This document shows, in pieces, positions 18,001 to 25,807 of a DNA stretch of 64,000 nt; position 1 is the first letter of the stretch; the number at the start of each line of letters is the position of its first letter. Source of the stretch: Janthinobacterium fluminis. GTDB lineage: Bacteria; Pseudomonadota; Gammaproteobacteria; Burkholderiales; Burkholderiaceae_D. The translations under genes and the position numbers were made by a program. Below the pieces are notes generated by a model that saw only the letters and a list, made by a program, of their open reading frames with translations, ran no database searches and was not told the DNA's origin. The stretch spans positions 124,001 to 188,000 of the forward strand of contig NZ_JAQQXR010000002.1 of the NCBI RefSeq assembly GCF_028595325.1, written 5' to 3'.

Positions 18001-18307
18001 GGCGGACGGCAGCATCATCCCCGTCGGCGGCAAGACCGGCACGGGCGACCAGCGCTTCGACGTCTACGGCGCCGGCGGGCGCCTGATCGAATCGCGCTAC
18101 GTGAACCGCTCGGCGACCTTCGTCTTCAACATCGGCGAGCGCTTCTTCGGCAGCATGACGGCCTATGTGCGCGGGCCGGACGCGAAAAACTACGACTTCA
18201 CCAGCGCGCTGCCGGTGCAACTGCTGGCCGTCCTGGCGCCGAAGCTGATGCCGCTGATCGAACCGCCGGCGCAGACGGCGGCCGCGCCGCAAGCCTGCGG
18301 CGGCTGA
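15086..18307 (+). CDS. Large class A penicillin-binding protein (transglycosylase/transpeptidase)
   Basis: This bifunctional cell-wall enzyme of up to 1073 residues polymerises and cross-links peptidoglycan. A cytoplasmic N-terminus precedes one membrane segment (LIVLLVLLVLLALLAWWAVY, near 73-92). The GT51 transglycosylase region shows FIENRELLDPTHPKRNP (Glu224) and GGGSTLATQIEKYRH. The transpeptidase has STAK (Ser553), STN and KTG (983-985). It is about 250 residues longer than common class A enzymes, chiefly between STAK and KTG. The start is uncertain: ATG at 15086 has GGGGAT upstream, but ATG at 15197 or 15212 would give a more usual short tail. It stands alone, with a palindrome just downstream. 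Confidence 0.85.
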   Translation: MLSNRRFRRPRMVVRAVRKLRAGAAALRYGRERPVTPMNLHLMTQTSAHLAHAQAAPVPPESPQPAKRSKAGLIVLLVLLVLLALLAWWAVYETRTSALQARFFSNLAAKLEYKVQPGPSPAAAIRFPQDSPYDERLGYANLPDFIGKLNARDYQVAAQARLSPKMVELADMGVFATYREKTKVGLDILDCRSQPLFKASYPERSYANFDDTPPILVNSLLFIENRELLDPTHPKRNPAVEWDRLSKAILDKSLNTLGGHRSGGGSTLATQIEKYRHSAEGRTNSMQDKLRQMVSASLRAYQGGEDTTAARRRIVVDYLNTVPLSAKPGYGEVNGIGDGLWVWYGRDFAEVSRELKGKLDQPGSALAYKQALSLLIAQRRPSHYLGAGDADLEELSNSHLRVLAQAGVISAQLRDAAIAVKLVPAAASGVQLAQATSFVTRKASNAVRTHLAGLLGDSRLYNLDRLDLSVVSTLDAQAQKDVTTVLRELRDPEVAKAAGLTGKGMLGNGDPANVVYSFTLLEKGENVNRLRLQTDNFDQPLDINDGAKLDLGSTAKLRTLVTYMDIVAQLHKRYAGMDAAALGKVGVDPKDMLSQWAIAYFKALPGDKGRDLPAMLQAALERKYSGNPGEGFFTGGGVHHFGNFSKLDDSRILTVRQALRQSTNLVFVRLMRDVARFYMFQTPGSSASLLADADDPRRAAYLSRFADKEGREFLQRFYQKYKGKSGAEQEKVLLGSIHPTPVRLANIHRSIAPEAKLEQFSAFLKDNLPSQNEVPAERVAKLYEQYAIDNWSLADRGYLANVHPLELWMVGYLRQHEGATLTQMVAASDKERQQVYKWLFSTHRKHAQDRRIAELLELEGFLEIHRQWKKMGYPFDSLVPSYATTLGASADRPAALAELMGIIINGGVRKASQRIESLHFAAGTPYETLVKRKPNSANEAVLAPEVARAVADAIREVVSDGTAKRVKSAFLKADGSIIPVGGKTGTGDQRFDVYGAGGRLIESRYVNRSATFVFNIGERFFGSMTAYVRGPDAKNYDFTSALPVQLLAVLAPKLMPLIEPPAQTAAAPQACGG

Positions 18308-18318
18308 TACCGACAACT

Positions 18319-18373
18319 GGGGACAGACCACGATTTCCGGGAAATACTTTCCCGGAAATCGTGGTCTGTCCCC
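18319..18373. repeat. 26-bp perfect palindrome, REP-like
   Basis: The arms 18319-18344 and 18348-18373 are perfect inverted copies with a three-base loop (TAC). The left arm begins GGGGACAGACCACGATTTCC. It sits 11 bp after the penicillin-binding-protein stop and 7 bp before the glutathione-transferase stop, that is, between convergent genes. Sequences of this kind recur between genes in Oxalobacteraceae as far as I recall, often as REP elements; I cannot count genome copies here. It has no T-tract but could block transcription from both sides. Confidence 0.75.
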
Positions 18374-18380
18374 GGCTGTT

Positions 18381-19004
18381 TCAGGGCAGGCCGTTGCGGC
18401 CGTGCTCGATGAAGCCGGCGCGCTGGCTCAGGCGTTCGTAGTAGGCGGCGACGGCCGGGTAGTCGGGCCGCTTCATCGGCGTCATGAACCAGCGGTTGAC
18501 GGATAGCCCCAGCACGACGTCGGCCAGCGTGAAGGTGTTGCCGCTCACATAGTCGCTGCCGTTCTGTAAATGGCGTTCGAGGATGGCGGTGTGCTTGACC
18601 CAGTTGGCCAGGCCGGCTTCCAGGTCGGCCGCGTTGCGGTGTTGCGGGCTGTCGCGCACCAGCGCCATGAAGGCGTAGCGCCAGGAGTTGTTCAGTTCGC
18701 CCGCCTGCCAGTCCATCCACTTTTCCACCTGCGCGCGGGCTTGCGGCGCCGTCGGCAGCAGGTCGTGGCGTTCGTGCCGCCCGCACAGGTAGCGGCAGAT
18801 CGTGTTCGATTCCCACAGCACGAAGTCACCGTCCTTGATGACGGGCACCAGGCCGTTCGGATTCAGGCGCAGGTATTCCGGCTCGCCCGTCGAGCGAAAG
18901 CCCGCACCCCAGTCTTCGCGCTCAAACGGCAGGCCGATTTCGGCGCAGGTCCAGAGCACTTTGCGGACGTTGATGGAGGATGCCTTGCCCATTATTTTTA
19001 ACAT
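18381..19004 (-). CDS. Glutathione S-transferase family protein
   Basis: A 207-residue cytosolic protein with the two-domain GST fold. The thioredoxin-like N-terminal half contains SSINVRKVLWTCAEIGLPFERED, LNPNGLVPVIKDGDFVLWESNTICRYL (cis-Pro of VPVI and the Glu-Ser that hold glutathione). The helical half contains LADVVLGLSVNRWF. ATG at 19004 is chosen because AGGA lies six bases upstream; an ATG at 19010 overlaps that site. Members conjugate glutathione to electrophiles or reduce peroxides; the substrate is not predictable. Confidence 0.87.
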   Translation of the reverse strand: MLKIMGKASSINVRKVLWTCAEIGLPFEREDWGAGFRSTGEPEYLRLNPNGLVPVIKDGDFVLWESNTICRYLCGRHERHDLLPTAPQARAQVEKWMDWQAGELNNSWRYAFMALVRDSPQHRNAADLEAGLANWVKHTAILERHLQNGSDYVSGNTFTLADVVLGLSVNRWFMTPMKRPDYPAVAAYYERLSQRAGFIEHGRNGLP

Positions 19005-19111
19005 AAACATTCCTGTTTTATTAACATTATTCCACTGTACCTGAATTGTCGCCGCCGCGCTGCCCTGAACGGGCTTGCATAGTTGCGTATTTGTTGGCAT
19101 GGTGTCAAGCC

Positions 19112-20479
19112 ATGAAACCTATGCGCCATACCATGTCCAAAATTCTGACGTTCACGCGTTTTTCCGTGCGCGACTTGCTCGTCACCGCCGGCCCCACCGT
19201 GGCCGCGATCGCCGCCATGTGCGCCATCGCCTATCTGCTGGTCGACCCGGCGCCGCCGCGCAAGGTGAGTCTGGCGACGGGGCAGGAAAACAGCGCTTAC
19301 GCCGAGTTCGGCAAGAAATATGTCGCCGCGCTGGCCAAGCACGCCATCAAGGTCGCGCCGCAGCCCTCGCTGGGCTCGCAGGAGAATTTGCTGCGCCTGA
19401 ACCAGGGCGCCGTCGATATCGCCTTCGTGCAGAGCGGCTCGACCGAGCAGGCCGAGGCCGAGCGCAAGGGCTTGATTTCGCTGGGCAGCCTGTTCACGGA
19501 GCCGCTCTGGCTGTTCATGCGCGAGGAAAAGGCCGTCACGCAGTTGACCGGCCTGAAGGGCATGAAGGTCAATCTGGGGCCGGAGGGCACGGGCGTGCCG
19601 CGGCTGTTCAAGCAGGTGCTGGCGGTGAACGGCGTCGAGGCCGGCGACCTCGGCATAGGCGCGCTGGAAAACACCCCGGCCACGGTGGAGCTGCTGGAGG
19701 GGCGCATCGACGCCCTGGTGTTCAGTTCGGCGCCGGAAGCGCCGCTGATCCAGATGCTGCTGCAAACGCCGGGCATCCGCCTGTTCGACTTTGCCCAGGC
19801 CGAGGCCTACACGCGGCGCCTGCCCTTCCTGAGCCATGTGACGCTGCCGCGCGGCATCGTCGACCTGGGGCGCGACTTGCCGGCCCAGGATTACCAGTTG
19901 ATCGCGCCGACGGCGACGCTGGTGGCGCGCGAAGACTTGCATCCGGCCCTGATCGATTTGTTCGTGCAGGCGGCCGCGCAGATCCACGGCGGCACCGGCT
20001 GGTTCCAGCAGCAGGGGCAGTTCCCGTCGGCGCGCTACACGGAAATTCCCGTGGCGCGCGAGGCGGCCAAGTTCTACAAGGATGGCGCGCCCATGTTGCA
20101 GCGCTATATGAGCTTCTGGCTGGCCAATTTCTTCGACCGCATGTGGGTGCTGGTGGTGGCGCTGGGCGCGCTGATTTTGCCGCTGTCGAAGGTGGTGCCG
20201 CCGCTGTATGTGTGGCGCATCCGCTCGCGCGTCTACCGCTGGTACGGCCAGTTGCGCAGCGTCGAGCAGGCGCTGGAAACGGCGCCGCAGGAGCGCCGCG
20301 CCGAGATTTACGCGGCGCAGTTGCAGCGGCTCAAAGAGATCGAGGAAATGGTCAACCAGATGTCGATCCCGCTGTCGTTCGCCGACGGTCTGTACGGCTT
20401 GCGCAGCCACATCAATTTCGTGCGCCAGCGGGTGTTGAGCCTGATGGCGGGCGGTCCGGCCGAGGCGTCGCCCGAGTGA
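19112..20479 (+). CDS. TAXI family TRAP transporter solute-binding protein, membrane-anchored
   Basis: The product, 455 residues, has an N-terminal membrane anchor (VAAIAAMCAIAYLLV), a TAXI-type periplasmic binding domain (VSLATGQENSAYAEFGKKY, then GAVDIAFVQSG, LKGMKVNLGPEGTG) and a second membrane segment near 335 (FFDRMWVLVVALGALILPL) followed by a basic cytoplasmic tail. TAXI proteins usually feed a TRAP transporter, but no TRAP permease gene is in this window, and the C-terminal anchor plus tail is unlike free binding proteins. A sensory or orphan role is possible. Start candidates are ATG 19112, 19121 and 19133; none has a strong ribosome site. Confidence 0.75.
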   Translation: MKPMRHTMSKILTFTRFSVRDLLVTAGPTVAAIAAMCAIAYLLVDPAPPRKVSLATGQENSAYAEFGKKYVAALAKHAIKVAPQPSLGSQENLLRLNQGAVDIAFVQSGSTEQAEAERKGLISLGSLFTEPLWLFMREEKAVTQLTGLKGMKVNLGPEGTGVPRLFKQVLAVNGVEAGDLGIGALENTPATVELLEGRIDALVFSSAPEAPLIQMLLQTPGIRLFDFAQAEAYTRRLPFLSHVTLPRGIVDLGRDLPAQDYQLIAPTATLVAREDLHPALIDLFVQAAAQIHGGTGWFQQQGQFPSARYTEIPVAREAAKFYKDGAPMLQRYMSFWLANFFDRMWVLVVALGALILPLSKVVPPLYVWRIRSRVYRWYGQLRSVEQALETAPQERRAEIYAAQLQRLKEIEEMVNQMSIPLSFADGLYGLRSHINFVRQRVLSLMAGGPAEASPE

Positions 20480-20501
20480 TGGCGGGACGGCGCCGAGCCC
20501 C

Positions 20502-21614
20502 TTACTTTACGCTGAGCACGGTAATCAGGGCCAGGAAGGCGAGGAACACGGTGCTGACGACGCACAGCAGCAGCGCGGTGCGCCACAGCGCGGCGCGGCG
20601 GCCGATGCCGTAGGTGTCGCGCAGTTGCGCATACATGTGCAGCGGCGGCGCGATGAACAGCAGGGCCAGCAGCAGCCTGTCCAGGTCGAAGCTGGTCAGC
20701 AGCGCCAGCGCGCTGAACAGCAGCGACATGAAGCACAGCGAGTACAGTGCGAACACGGCGTGGTCGTACATCGTGATGTCGCGCCGGCGGATGAACATCA
20801 GCCACAGGAAGGGCAGGGTGATGGGCACCAGCACGAAGGAAAATTTGTAGGCCGTGTTCTTCAGCTTGTACAACATCAGGTCCGGGTTTTTCAGCGCCTG
20901 CTTCAGCGGCAGGCCGATGGTCGGATCGTCGGTGGTGAGGATGCCCGACCAGTCGCGCCGCTCCTCTTCCTGGGTTGCGGCGGTTTTTTTGGCGGGGTGC
21001 CCGTTAAATTCCCGCAGTATTCTTTCATTCATGGCAAGCTCGGCGCGTTGTTCGTCGAGCTTGCCGCGCGCCTTGGCCGTGTCGGCGCCGGCCAGGCGGG
21101 CCTGCTCCAGCGCCGCCTCGGCGTTGTTGATCTGTGCCTTGTGGCGCGCCATTTCCTCGCCGATTTTGGCGCGGAACGCGGCCTCTGGCCCGGTCGAGGG
21201 GGCATGCATATGGATGTTGCCGCTTGTGTAGGAAAACACGAAGAACATGAAGAACATCATGAAAAGGAACAGGCCCAGCGGCGAGACGAAGCGGGTGCGC
21301 TGGCCGTCGACATAGCGGCGCGTCAGCTGGCCCGGCTTGGCCACCAACATCGGAATGGTGCGCCAGCCCTTGGCGTCGAAATGCAGGATGCCGTGCAAGA
21401 CTTCCTCGCCCAGATGCAGCAGCGAACGGTGGACGTGGGCGGCCTGGCCGCAGGCGTGGCAGTAGTGCCCGCCGAGCGGCGTGGCGCAATTGGCGCACCG
21501 GGCGCCGTGCCGCGCGCCGGCGTGGCCGGCGGCCTTGCCGCCATCGCCTTCCAGTTCGCCGGCCGCCAGCCCGGCCGTCACCAGGGCGCCAATCGACTCC
21601 GCTTCTATACTCAT
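20502..21614 (-). CDS. DUF3667 domain-containing membrane protein with zinc ribbon
   Basis: A 370-residue protein. The N-terminus has a zinc-ribbon signature CANCATPLGGHYCHACGQ (two CxxC knuckles), then a conserved helix (HRSLLHLGEEVLHGILHFDAKGW) and the first membrane segment (FLFMMFFMFFVFSY). A charged helical stretch of about 60 residues (AKIGEEMARHKAQINNAEAA and on) separates it from four more membrane segments. The pattern fits DUF3667, which has no known function. ATG at 21614 is chosen from GGAG (complement of 21620-21623). Confidence 0.75.
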   Translation of the reverse strand: MSIEAESIGALVTAGLAAGELEGDGGKAAGHAGARHGARCANCATPLGGHYCHACGQAAHVHRSLLHLGEEVLHGILHFDAKGWRTIPMLVAKPGQLTRRYVDGQRTRFVSPLGLFLFMMFFMFFVFSYTSGNIHMHAPSTGPEAAFRAKIGEEMARHKAQINNAEAALEQARLAGADTAKARGKLDEQRAELAMNERILREFNGHPAKKTAATQEEERRDWSGILTTDDPTIGLPLKQALKNPDLMLYKLKNTAYKFSFVLVPITLPFLWLMFIRRRDITMYDHAVFALYSLCFMSLLFSALALLTSFDLDRLLLALLFIAPPLHMYAQLRDTYGIGRRAALWRTALLLCVVSTVFLAFLALITVLSVK

Positions 21615-21748
21615 GCCGCGCTCCAAAAGTTAAGCGCAGATTGTACCGAACTATGCGGCGAGATTGTCTAAGAAGTAAGATTTCTCAATGGAATTAATTG
21701 CAAAATACAACAGTGCCGCGCATACGCTCCGGCGCGGCCCTGCCGCCC

Positions 21749-22207
21749 TTACGCGCCCAGCCAGGGCAGGCCGGCCTTGCACCAGCCGGCCACATGTTTG
21801 CGGTGGCCGTGCTCGTCCTTGTCGCCCTCGAAACCTTCGAGGATGTCGAAGCAGTGCAGGTAGCCGTTTTCCGTCGCCAGCTTGGCGGCGTGGCGCGAGC
21901 GCACGCCGGAGCGGCACAGGAAGAGCAGCACCTCGTTCTTGCCGGCCGCGGCGGCCAGCTGGGCCAGGAAGTCGGGGTTGGCGGCGCCGCCCGGATAGGT
22001 GCTCCACTGCACGGCACCGTGCTGGGCGTCGGGAATGGCCACCCGGCCCACCCAGTCGCGCTCGGCGTTGGTGCGCACGTCGATCAGCTTGATCGCGGCA
22101 TCGGCCTCCAGCAAGGCGTGGGCCTCCTGCGGTGTGACGGCGCCCGCATACGCGGCGGGCTGGATGCGGGCGCGGGCGGCGCTCAGGATGTCGGCAACGA
22201 AGCTCAT
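21749..22207 (-). CDS. Rhodanese-like domain protein
   Basis: A single rhodanese domain of 152 residues, a fold that carries sulfur as a cysteine persulfide. The active-site loop is CRSGVRS (Cys98), and the domain starts with KLIDVRTNAERDWVG. The tail has GFEGDKDEHGHRKHVAGWCKAGLPW, typical of the stand-alone proteobacterial type. ATG at 22207 follows AGGAA. It is divergent from glnA, so the glnA control region also lies upstream of this gene. The sulfur acceptor is unknown. Confidence 0.87.
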   Translation of the reverse strand: MSFVADILSAARARIQPAAYAGAVTPQEAHALLEADAAIKLIDVRTNAERDWVGRVAIPDAQHGAVQWSTYPGGAANPDFLAQLAAAAGKNEVLLFLCRSGVRSRHAAKLATENGYLHCFDILEGFEGDKDEHGHRKHVAGWCKAGLPWLGA

Positions 22208-22321
22208 GGCGTGTTCCTGTCGGAGTGAGGGGGGTGTAGACATTATAGTGCGTGTCGGACGGCGGCGGCGCGCCCCTGTCGACGCACCACGATGTGGCAT
22301 TTTCATCGTTTTCCGTAAAAA

Positions 22322-22338
22322 TGCACAAGCGCAGTGCG
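22322..22338 (+). promoter_or_regulatory. NtrC-like binding site 1 upstream of glnA
   Basis: TGCAC-N7-GTGCG matches the TGCACC-N5-GGTGCA dyad expected for NtrC at nine of ten arm positions. It lies about 150 bp upstream of the sigma-54-like promoter, a usual enhancer distance. Confidence 0.55.
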
Positions 22339-22350
22339 ATAATGGATTTT

Positions 22351-22367
22351 TGCACCCTTTCAGTGCA
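22351..22367 (+). promoter_or_regulatory. NtrC-like binding site 2 upstream of glnA
   Basis: TGCACCCTTTCAGTGCA is a dyad TGCAC-N7-GTGCA with perfect arms. It is 29 bp from site 1 centre to centre, close to three helical turns, as in paired NtrC enhancers. Confidence 0.65.
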
Positions 22368-22475
22368 CTGTTGATGTGCCGCAAAATAGTGCGCGATAAC
22401 GCGAGCGCTCATCCATATCCTTGTATTTTCAAGTGTTTGCCCGTCTGGCGCCGGATTCGTCCGTGCGGTCGGGGC

Positions 22476-22491
22476 TGGCATGGAATCTGCT
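22476..22491 (+). promoter_or_regulatory. Sigma-54-like promoter of glnA
   Basis: TGGCATGGAATCTGCT has GG and GC exactly ten bases apart, as required for sigma-54 (consensus TGGCAC-N5-TTGCW). Transcription would start near 22502, giving a leader of about 90 bases to glnA at 22595. Confidence 0.65.
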
Positions 22492-22594
22492 ATCATTTCA
22501 TTGAGTTTTGGTCGCACGCAATGTTCGCTTCGCGCAGCATGATCAACCCAGGAATACTTGGTCGGCTCACCCCACATTCATTTAGGAGATACGC

Positions 22595-24010
22595 ATGGCA
22601 ATGACAGCCGCAGAAGTCTTGAAAATGGCAAAAGACAACGAAGTCAAATTCGTTGATTTCCGCTTTGCCGACACCCGTGGTAAAGAACAACACGTGACTG
22701 TTCCCGTGTCGCATTTCGATATGGATAAATTTGAGTCCGGCCACGCCTTCGACGGTTCGTCGATCGCCGGCTGGAAGGGCATCGAAGCGTCCGACATGAT
22801 CCTGCTGCCGGACCCGAACACGGCCAATATCGACCCGTTCATGGAAGAAACCACCCTGTTCATGCAGTGCGACGTGATCGAACCGTCGGACGGCAAGGGT
22901 TACGACCGCGACCCGCGCTCGATCGCCAAGCGCGCCGAAGCCTACCTGAAATCGTCGGGCATGGGCGACACCGCCTTCTTCGGCCCTGAGCCGGAATTCT
23001 TCATCTTCGACAGCGTGCGCTGGAAAATCGACATGTCGGGCTGCTTCGTCAAGATCGGCTCGGACGAGGCGTCCTGGTCGACCGGCAAGGACATCGAAGG
23101 CGGCAACAGCGGCCACCGTCCTACCGTCAAGGGCGGCTACTTCCCCGTGCCGCCGGTGGACAGCTTCCAGGACATGCGCTCGGAAATGTGCCTGATCCTC
23201 GAATCGCTGGGCATCCCCGTCGAAGTGCACCACCACGAAGTGGCCGGCGCCGGCCAGAATGAAATCGGCACCCGCTTCTCGACCCTGGTCGAGCGCGCCG
23301 ACTGGACCCAGAACATGAAATACGTGATCTGGAACGTCGCCCACAGCTACGGCAAGACGGCGACCTTCATGCCCAAGCCTATCGTCGGCGACAACGGTTC
23401 CGGCATGCACGTGCACCAATCGGTGTGGAAAGACGGCAAGAACCTGTTCGCCGGCGACGGCTATGCCGGCCTGTCCGACTTCGCGCTGTACTACATCGGC
23501 GGCATCATCAAGCACGCCAAGGCGCTCAACGCGATCACCAACCCGGGCACCAACTCGTACAAGCGCCTGGTGCCGGGCTACGAAGCGCCCGTCAAGCTGG
23601 CCTACTCGGCACGCAACCGCTCGGCCTCGATCCGCATCCCGCACGTGGCCAATCCGAAGGCCCGCCGCGTCGAAGCGCGCTTCCCGGACCCGCTGGCGAA
23701 CCCTTACCTGTGCTTCGCCGCGCTGCTGATGGCCGGCCTGGACGGCGTGCAGAACAAGATCCACCCGGGCGAAGCGGCCTCGAAAGATCTGTACCATCTG
23801 CCGCCGGAAGAAGACGCGCTGATCCCGACCGTCTGCGCCTCGCTGGAAGAAGCGCTGGACGCCCTGAACAAGGACCGCGAGTTCCTCACCCGCGGCGGCG
23901 TGTTCAGCGACGCCATGATCGACGCCTACCTGGAATTGAAGATGCAGGACGTGCAGCGCATGCGCATGACCACGCATCCGGTCGAATTCGACATGTACTA
24001 CTCGCTGTAA
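22595..24010 (+). CDS. glnA: Glutamine synthetase, type I
   Basis: The dodecameric enzyme that makes glutamine from glutamate, ammonium and ATP, the main ammonium-assimilating reaction. The 471-residue product matches the type I length. Family marks are [12 protein letters not shown] near 50, [10 protein letters not shown], the [19 protein letters not shown] loop, [18 protein letters not shown], and [10 protein letters not shown]. Tyr400 in DLYHLPPEE is the adenylylation site used by GlnE, whose gene is at 51476. TTTAGGAG is correctly placed before ATG 22595. A sigma-54-like promoter with two NtrC-like sites lies upstream, so nitrogen control through the NtrBC pair at 24668-27298 is likely. 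Confidence 0.97.
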   Translation: MAMTAAEVLKMAKDNEVKFVDFRFADTRGKEQHVTVPVSHFDMDKFESGHAFDGSSIAGWKGIEASDMILLPDPNTANIDPFMEETTLFMQCDVIEPSDGKGYDRDPRSIAKRAEAYLKSSGMGDTAFFGPEPEFFIFDSVRWKIDMSGCFVKIGSDEASWSTGKDIEGGNSGHRPTVKGGYFPVPPVDSFQDMRSEMCLILESLGIPVEVHHHEVAGAGQNEIGTRFSTLVERADWTQNMKYVIWNVAHSYGKTATFMPKPIVGDNGSGMHVHQSVWKDGKNLFAGDGYAGLSDFALYYIGGIIKHAKALNAITNPGTNSYKRLVPGYEAPVKLAYSARNRSASIRIPHVANPKARRVEARFPDPLANPYLCFAALLMAGLDGVQNKIHPGEAASKDLYHLPPEEDALIPTVCASLEEALDALNKDREFLTRGGVFSDAMIDAYLELKMQDVQRMRMTTHPVEFDMYYSL

Positions 24011-24052
24011 TGGCGGCGCGCCGGCCCGCTGTCGGCGCTGTGGCATAAAAGA

Positions 24053-24088
24053 AACGCGAGGCGAGCCACGGCTTTCCTCGCGTTTTTT
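24053..24088 (+). terminator. Rho-independent terminator after glnA
   Basis: AACGCGAGG (24053-24061) pairs with CCTCGCGTT (24076-24084) and runs into six T's. It would separate glnA from the DUF4124-ntrBC transcript, at least partly. Confidence 0.8.
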
Positions 24089-24167
24089 CATTGATGTTGT
24101 ATATTCGGCGAAGACTGAAGCATTCGCGCACCGCGATTGAGCTAATGGGATGACAAGCGGATTGAAT

Positions 24168-24671
24168 ATGCACAAAATTGCAGCACTGGCCGCCGCACTG
24201 GCGCTGGGCGCCGGCGCGCACGCGCGCGCCGACGGACAGATTTTTTTGTGCGTCGACGCCAACGGCCACAAGGAGTTGACGGACCAGAACCGCAAGGGCA
24301 ATTGCAAATTGCTCGATTTGCCGGGGGCGATAGCCGCGCCGCCGAAGCGGGCCGCGCCGGCGCCGGCCGCGGCCGCACCGCGCGCCGCGGCGCCGGCGCC
24401 GGTGACGCCGGCCGATTTCCCCAAGGTCGAGAGCGGCGAGCAGCGGGCCCGCGACAATGACAGGCGGCAGATTTTGCTCGACGAGCTGAAGGCCGAGGAG
24501 CACAAGCTGGCCGCGCTGCGCCTGGAGTACAAGGGCGGCGAGCCTGAGCGCAACGGCAACGAGCGCAACTACGCCAAGTACCAGGAGCGCGTGGCGCAAA
24601 TGAAGGACAATATCGGCCGGGCGGAAAAGAACGTCGAGGCCCTGAAACGCGAGATCGCGAACATTCGATGA
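24168..24671 (+). CDS. DUF4124 domain-containing exported protein
   Basis: The product, 167 residues, has a signal peptide (MHKIAALAAALALGAGAHARA) and a DUF4124-like segment (IFLCVDANGHKELTDQ), then an Ala/Pro-rich spacer and a charged C-terminal coiled-coil helix (LKAEEHKLAALRLEYKGG to the end). It is probably periplasmic; the function is unknown. ATG at 24168 gives the best signal peptide; ATG at 24150 is the alternative. Its stop overlaps the ntrB start by four bases (ATGA), so it is translationally coupled to a nitrogen sensor gene. Confidence 0.75.
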   Translation: MHKIAALAAALALGAGAHARADGQIFLCVDANGHKELTDQNRKGNCKLLDLPGAIAAPPKRAAPAPAAAAPRAAAPAPVTPADFPKVESGEQRARDNDRRQILLDELKAEEHKLAALRLEYKGGEPERNGNERNYAKYQERVAQMKDNIGRAEKNVEALKREIANIR

Positions 24672-25741
24672 CACCAGTACACCATAAACTGGCCGGCCTG
24701 GACATGCTGGCCTCGGCCGTGATCCTGCTCGACGCCGAGGGCCGCATCAGTTACGCCAACGCGGCCGCCGAGAACCTGCTGGAGAGCTCGCTGAAGGCGC
24801 TGTCGCGGCAGAAGCTGACGGCGCTGTTCAGCAACCCCGACGAGCTGGCCGGCGTCTGCGTCCAGGCGCTCGAACACAAGTTCGCCGACATGCGCCAGGA
24901 CTTGACGCTGGCGCGGCCCGGCCGCGAGGCGCTGCATGTGCACAGCATCATCAGCGCGCTCGACGACGCCGACGGCACCATCCTCATCGAGCTGCGCGAA
25001 AACGTCCAGCAGCGCAAGCTGGACCGCGAGGAGCGCATCCTCGACCAGAGCCAGGTCAACAAGGAGTTGATACGCAACCTGGCGCACGAGATCAAGAACC
25101 CGCTGGGCGGCATCCGCGGCGCCGCCCAGTTGCTGGAGCTGGAGCTGCCGGCCCTGCACCTGGGCGCGCTGCGCGAATACACCCAGGTCATCATCAAGGA
25201 GGCCGACCGCCTGCAGACCCTGGTCGACCGCCTGCTGGCGCCGCACCGCCGCCCGCACATCGTCGGCGACGTCAACATCCATGAGGTGTGCGAGCGGGTG
25301 CGCAGCCTGATCCTGGCCGAATTTCCCAGCGGCTTGACGATCTTGCGCGACTACGACGCCTCCATCCCCGAGTTTCGCGGCGATAAGGAGCAGTTGATAC
25401 AGACCGTGCTCAACATCGCGCACAACGCGGCCCAGGCCCTGTCCGAGCGCATACTGGCCGGCGACGCCGAGCTGGTTTTCAAGACCCGGGTGGCGCGCCA
25501 GGTGACGCTGGCGAAGGTCCGCCACAACCTGGCATTAGACTTGCATATCATCGACAATGGACCGGGCATCTCGCCGCAGATCCGCGACCGCATTTTCTAC
25601 CCGCTGGTGTCGGGCCGGGAGGGCGGCAGCGGCCTGGGGCTGACGCTGGCGCAAACCTTCGTGCAGCAGCACATGGGCGTGATCGAGTGCGAGAGCCGGC
25701 CTGGATATACCGATTTCAGGATCGTCCTGCCCCTGCCATGA
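24668..25741 (+). CDS. glnL: Nitrogen regulation histidine kinase NtrB
   Basis: The cytoplasmic sensor kinase (357 residues) that, with PII protein, phosphorylates or dephosphorylates NtrC according to nitrogen state. A PAS domain spans about 8-75 (LDMLASAVILLDAEGRISYAN). The H-box NLAHEIKNPLGGIRGAAQLL has His140. The ATP-binding domain has the N-box (VLNIAHNAAQAL), the G1 box (DNGPGI) and the G2 box (GGSGLGL). There is no membrane segment, as expected. The start overlaps the DUF4124 gene; ntrC follows 66 bp downstream. Confidence 0.95.
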   Translation: MTPVHHKLAGLDMLASAVILLDAEGRISYANAAAENLLESSLKALSRQKLTALFSNPDELAGVCVQALEHKFADMRQDLTLARPGREALHVHSIISALDDADGTILIELRENVQQRKLDREERILDQSQVNKELIRNLAHEIKNPLGGIRGAAQLLELELPALHLGALREYTQVIIKEADRLQTLVDRLLAPHRRPHIVGDVNIHEVCERVRSLILAEFPSGLTILRDYDASIPEFRGDKEQLIQTVLNIAHNAAQALSERILAGDAELVFKTRVARQVTLAKVRHNLALDLHIIDNGPGISPQIRDRIFYPLVSGREGGSGLGLTLAQTFVQQHMGVIECESRPGYTDFRIVLPLP

Positions 25742-25807
25742 GCGGCGCGGCAGGCTTCCGGGACGGTATCCCACCGATGAAATCCATATTGCGGGACGCA
25801 CACATAC

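Noticed and set aside
14996..18331. A 1111-codon open frame on the minus strand
   Set aside because: It is the antisense shadow of the penicillin-binding protein. Its translation is Arg/Gln/Val/His-rich without any domain, as usual for mirrored GC-rich genes.
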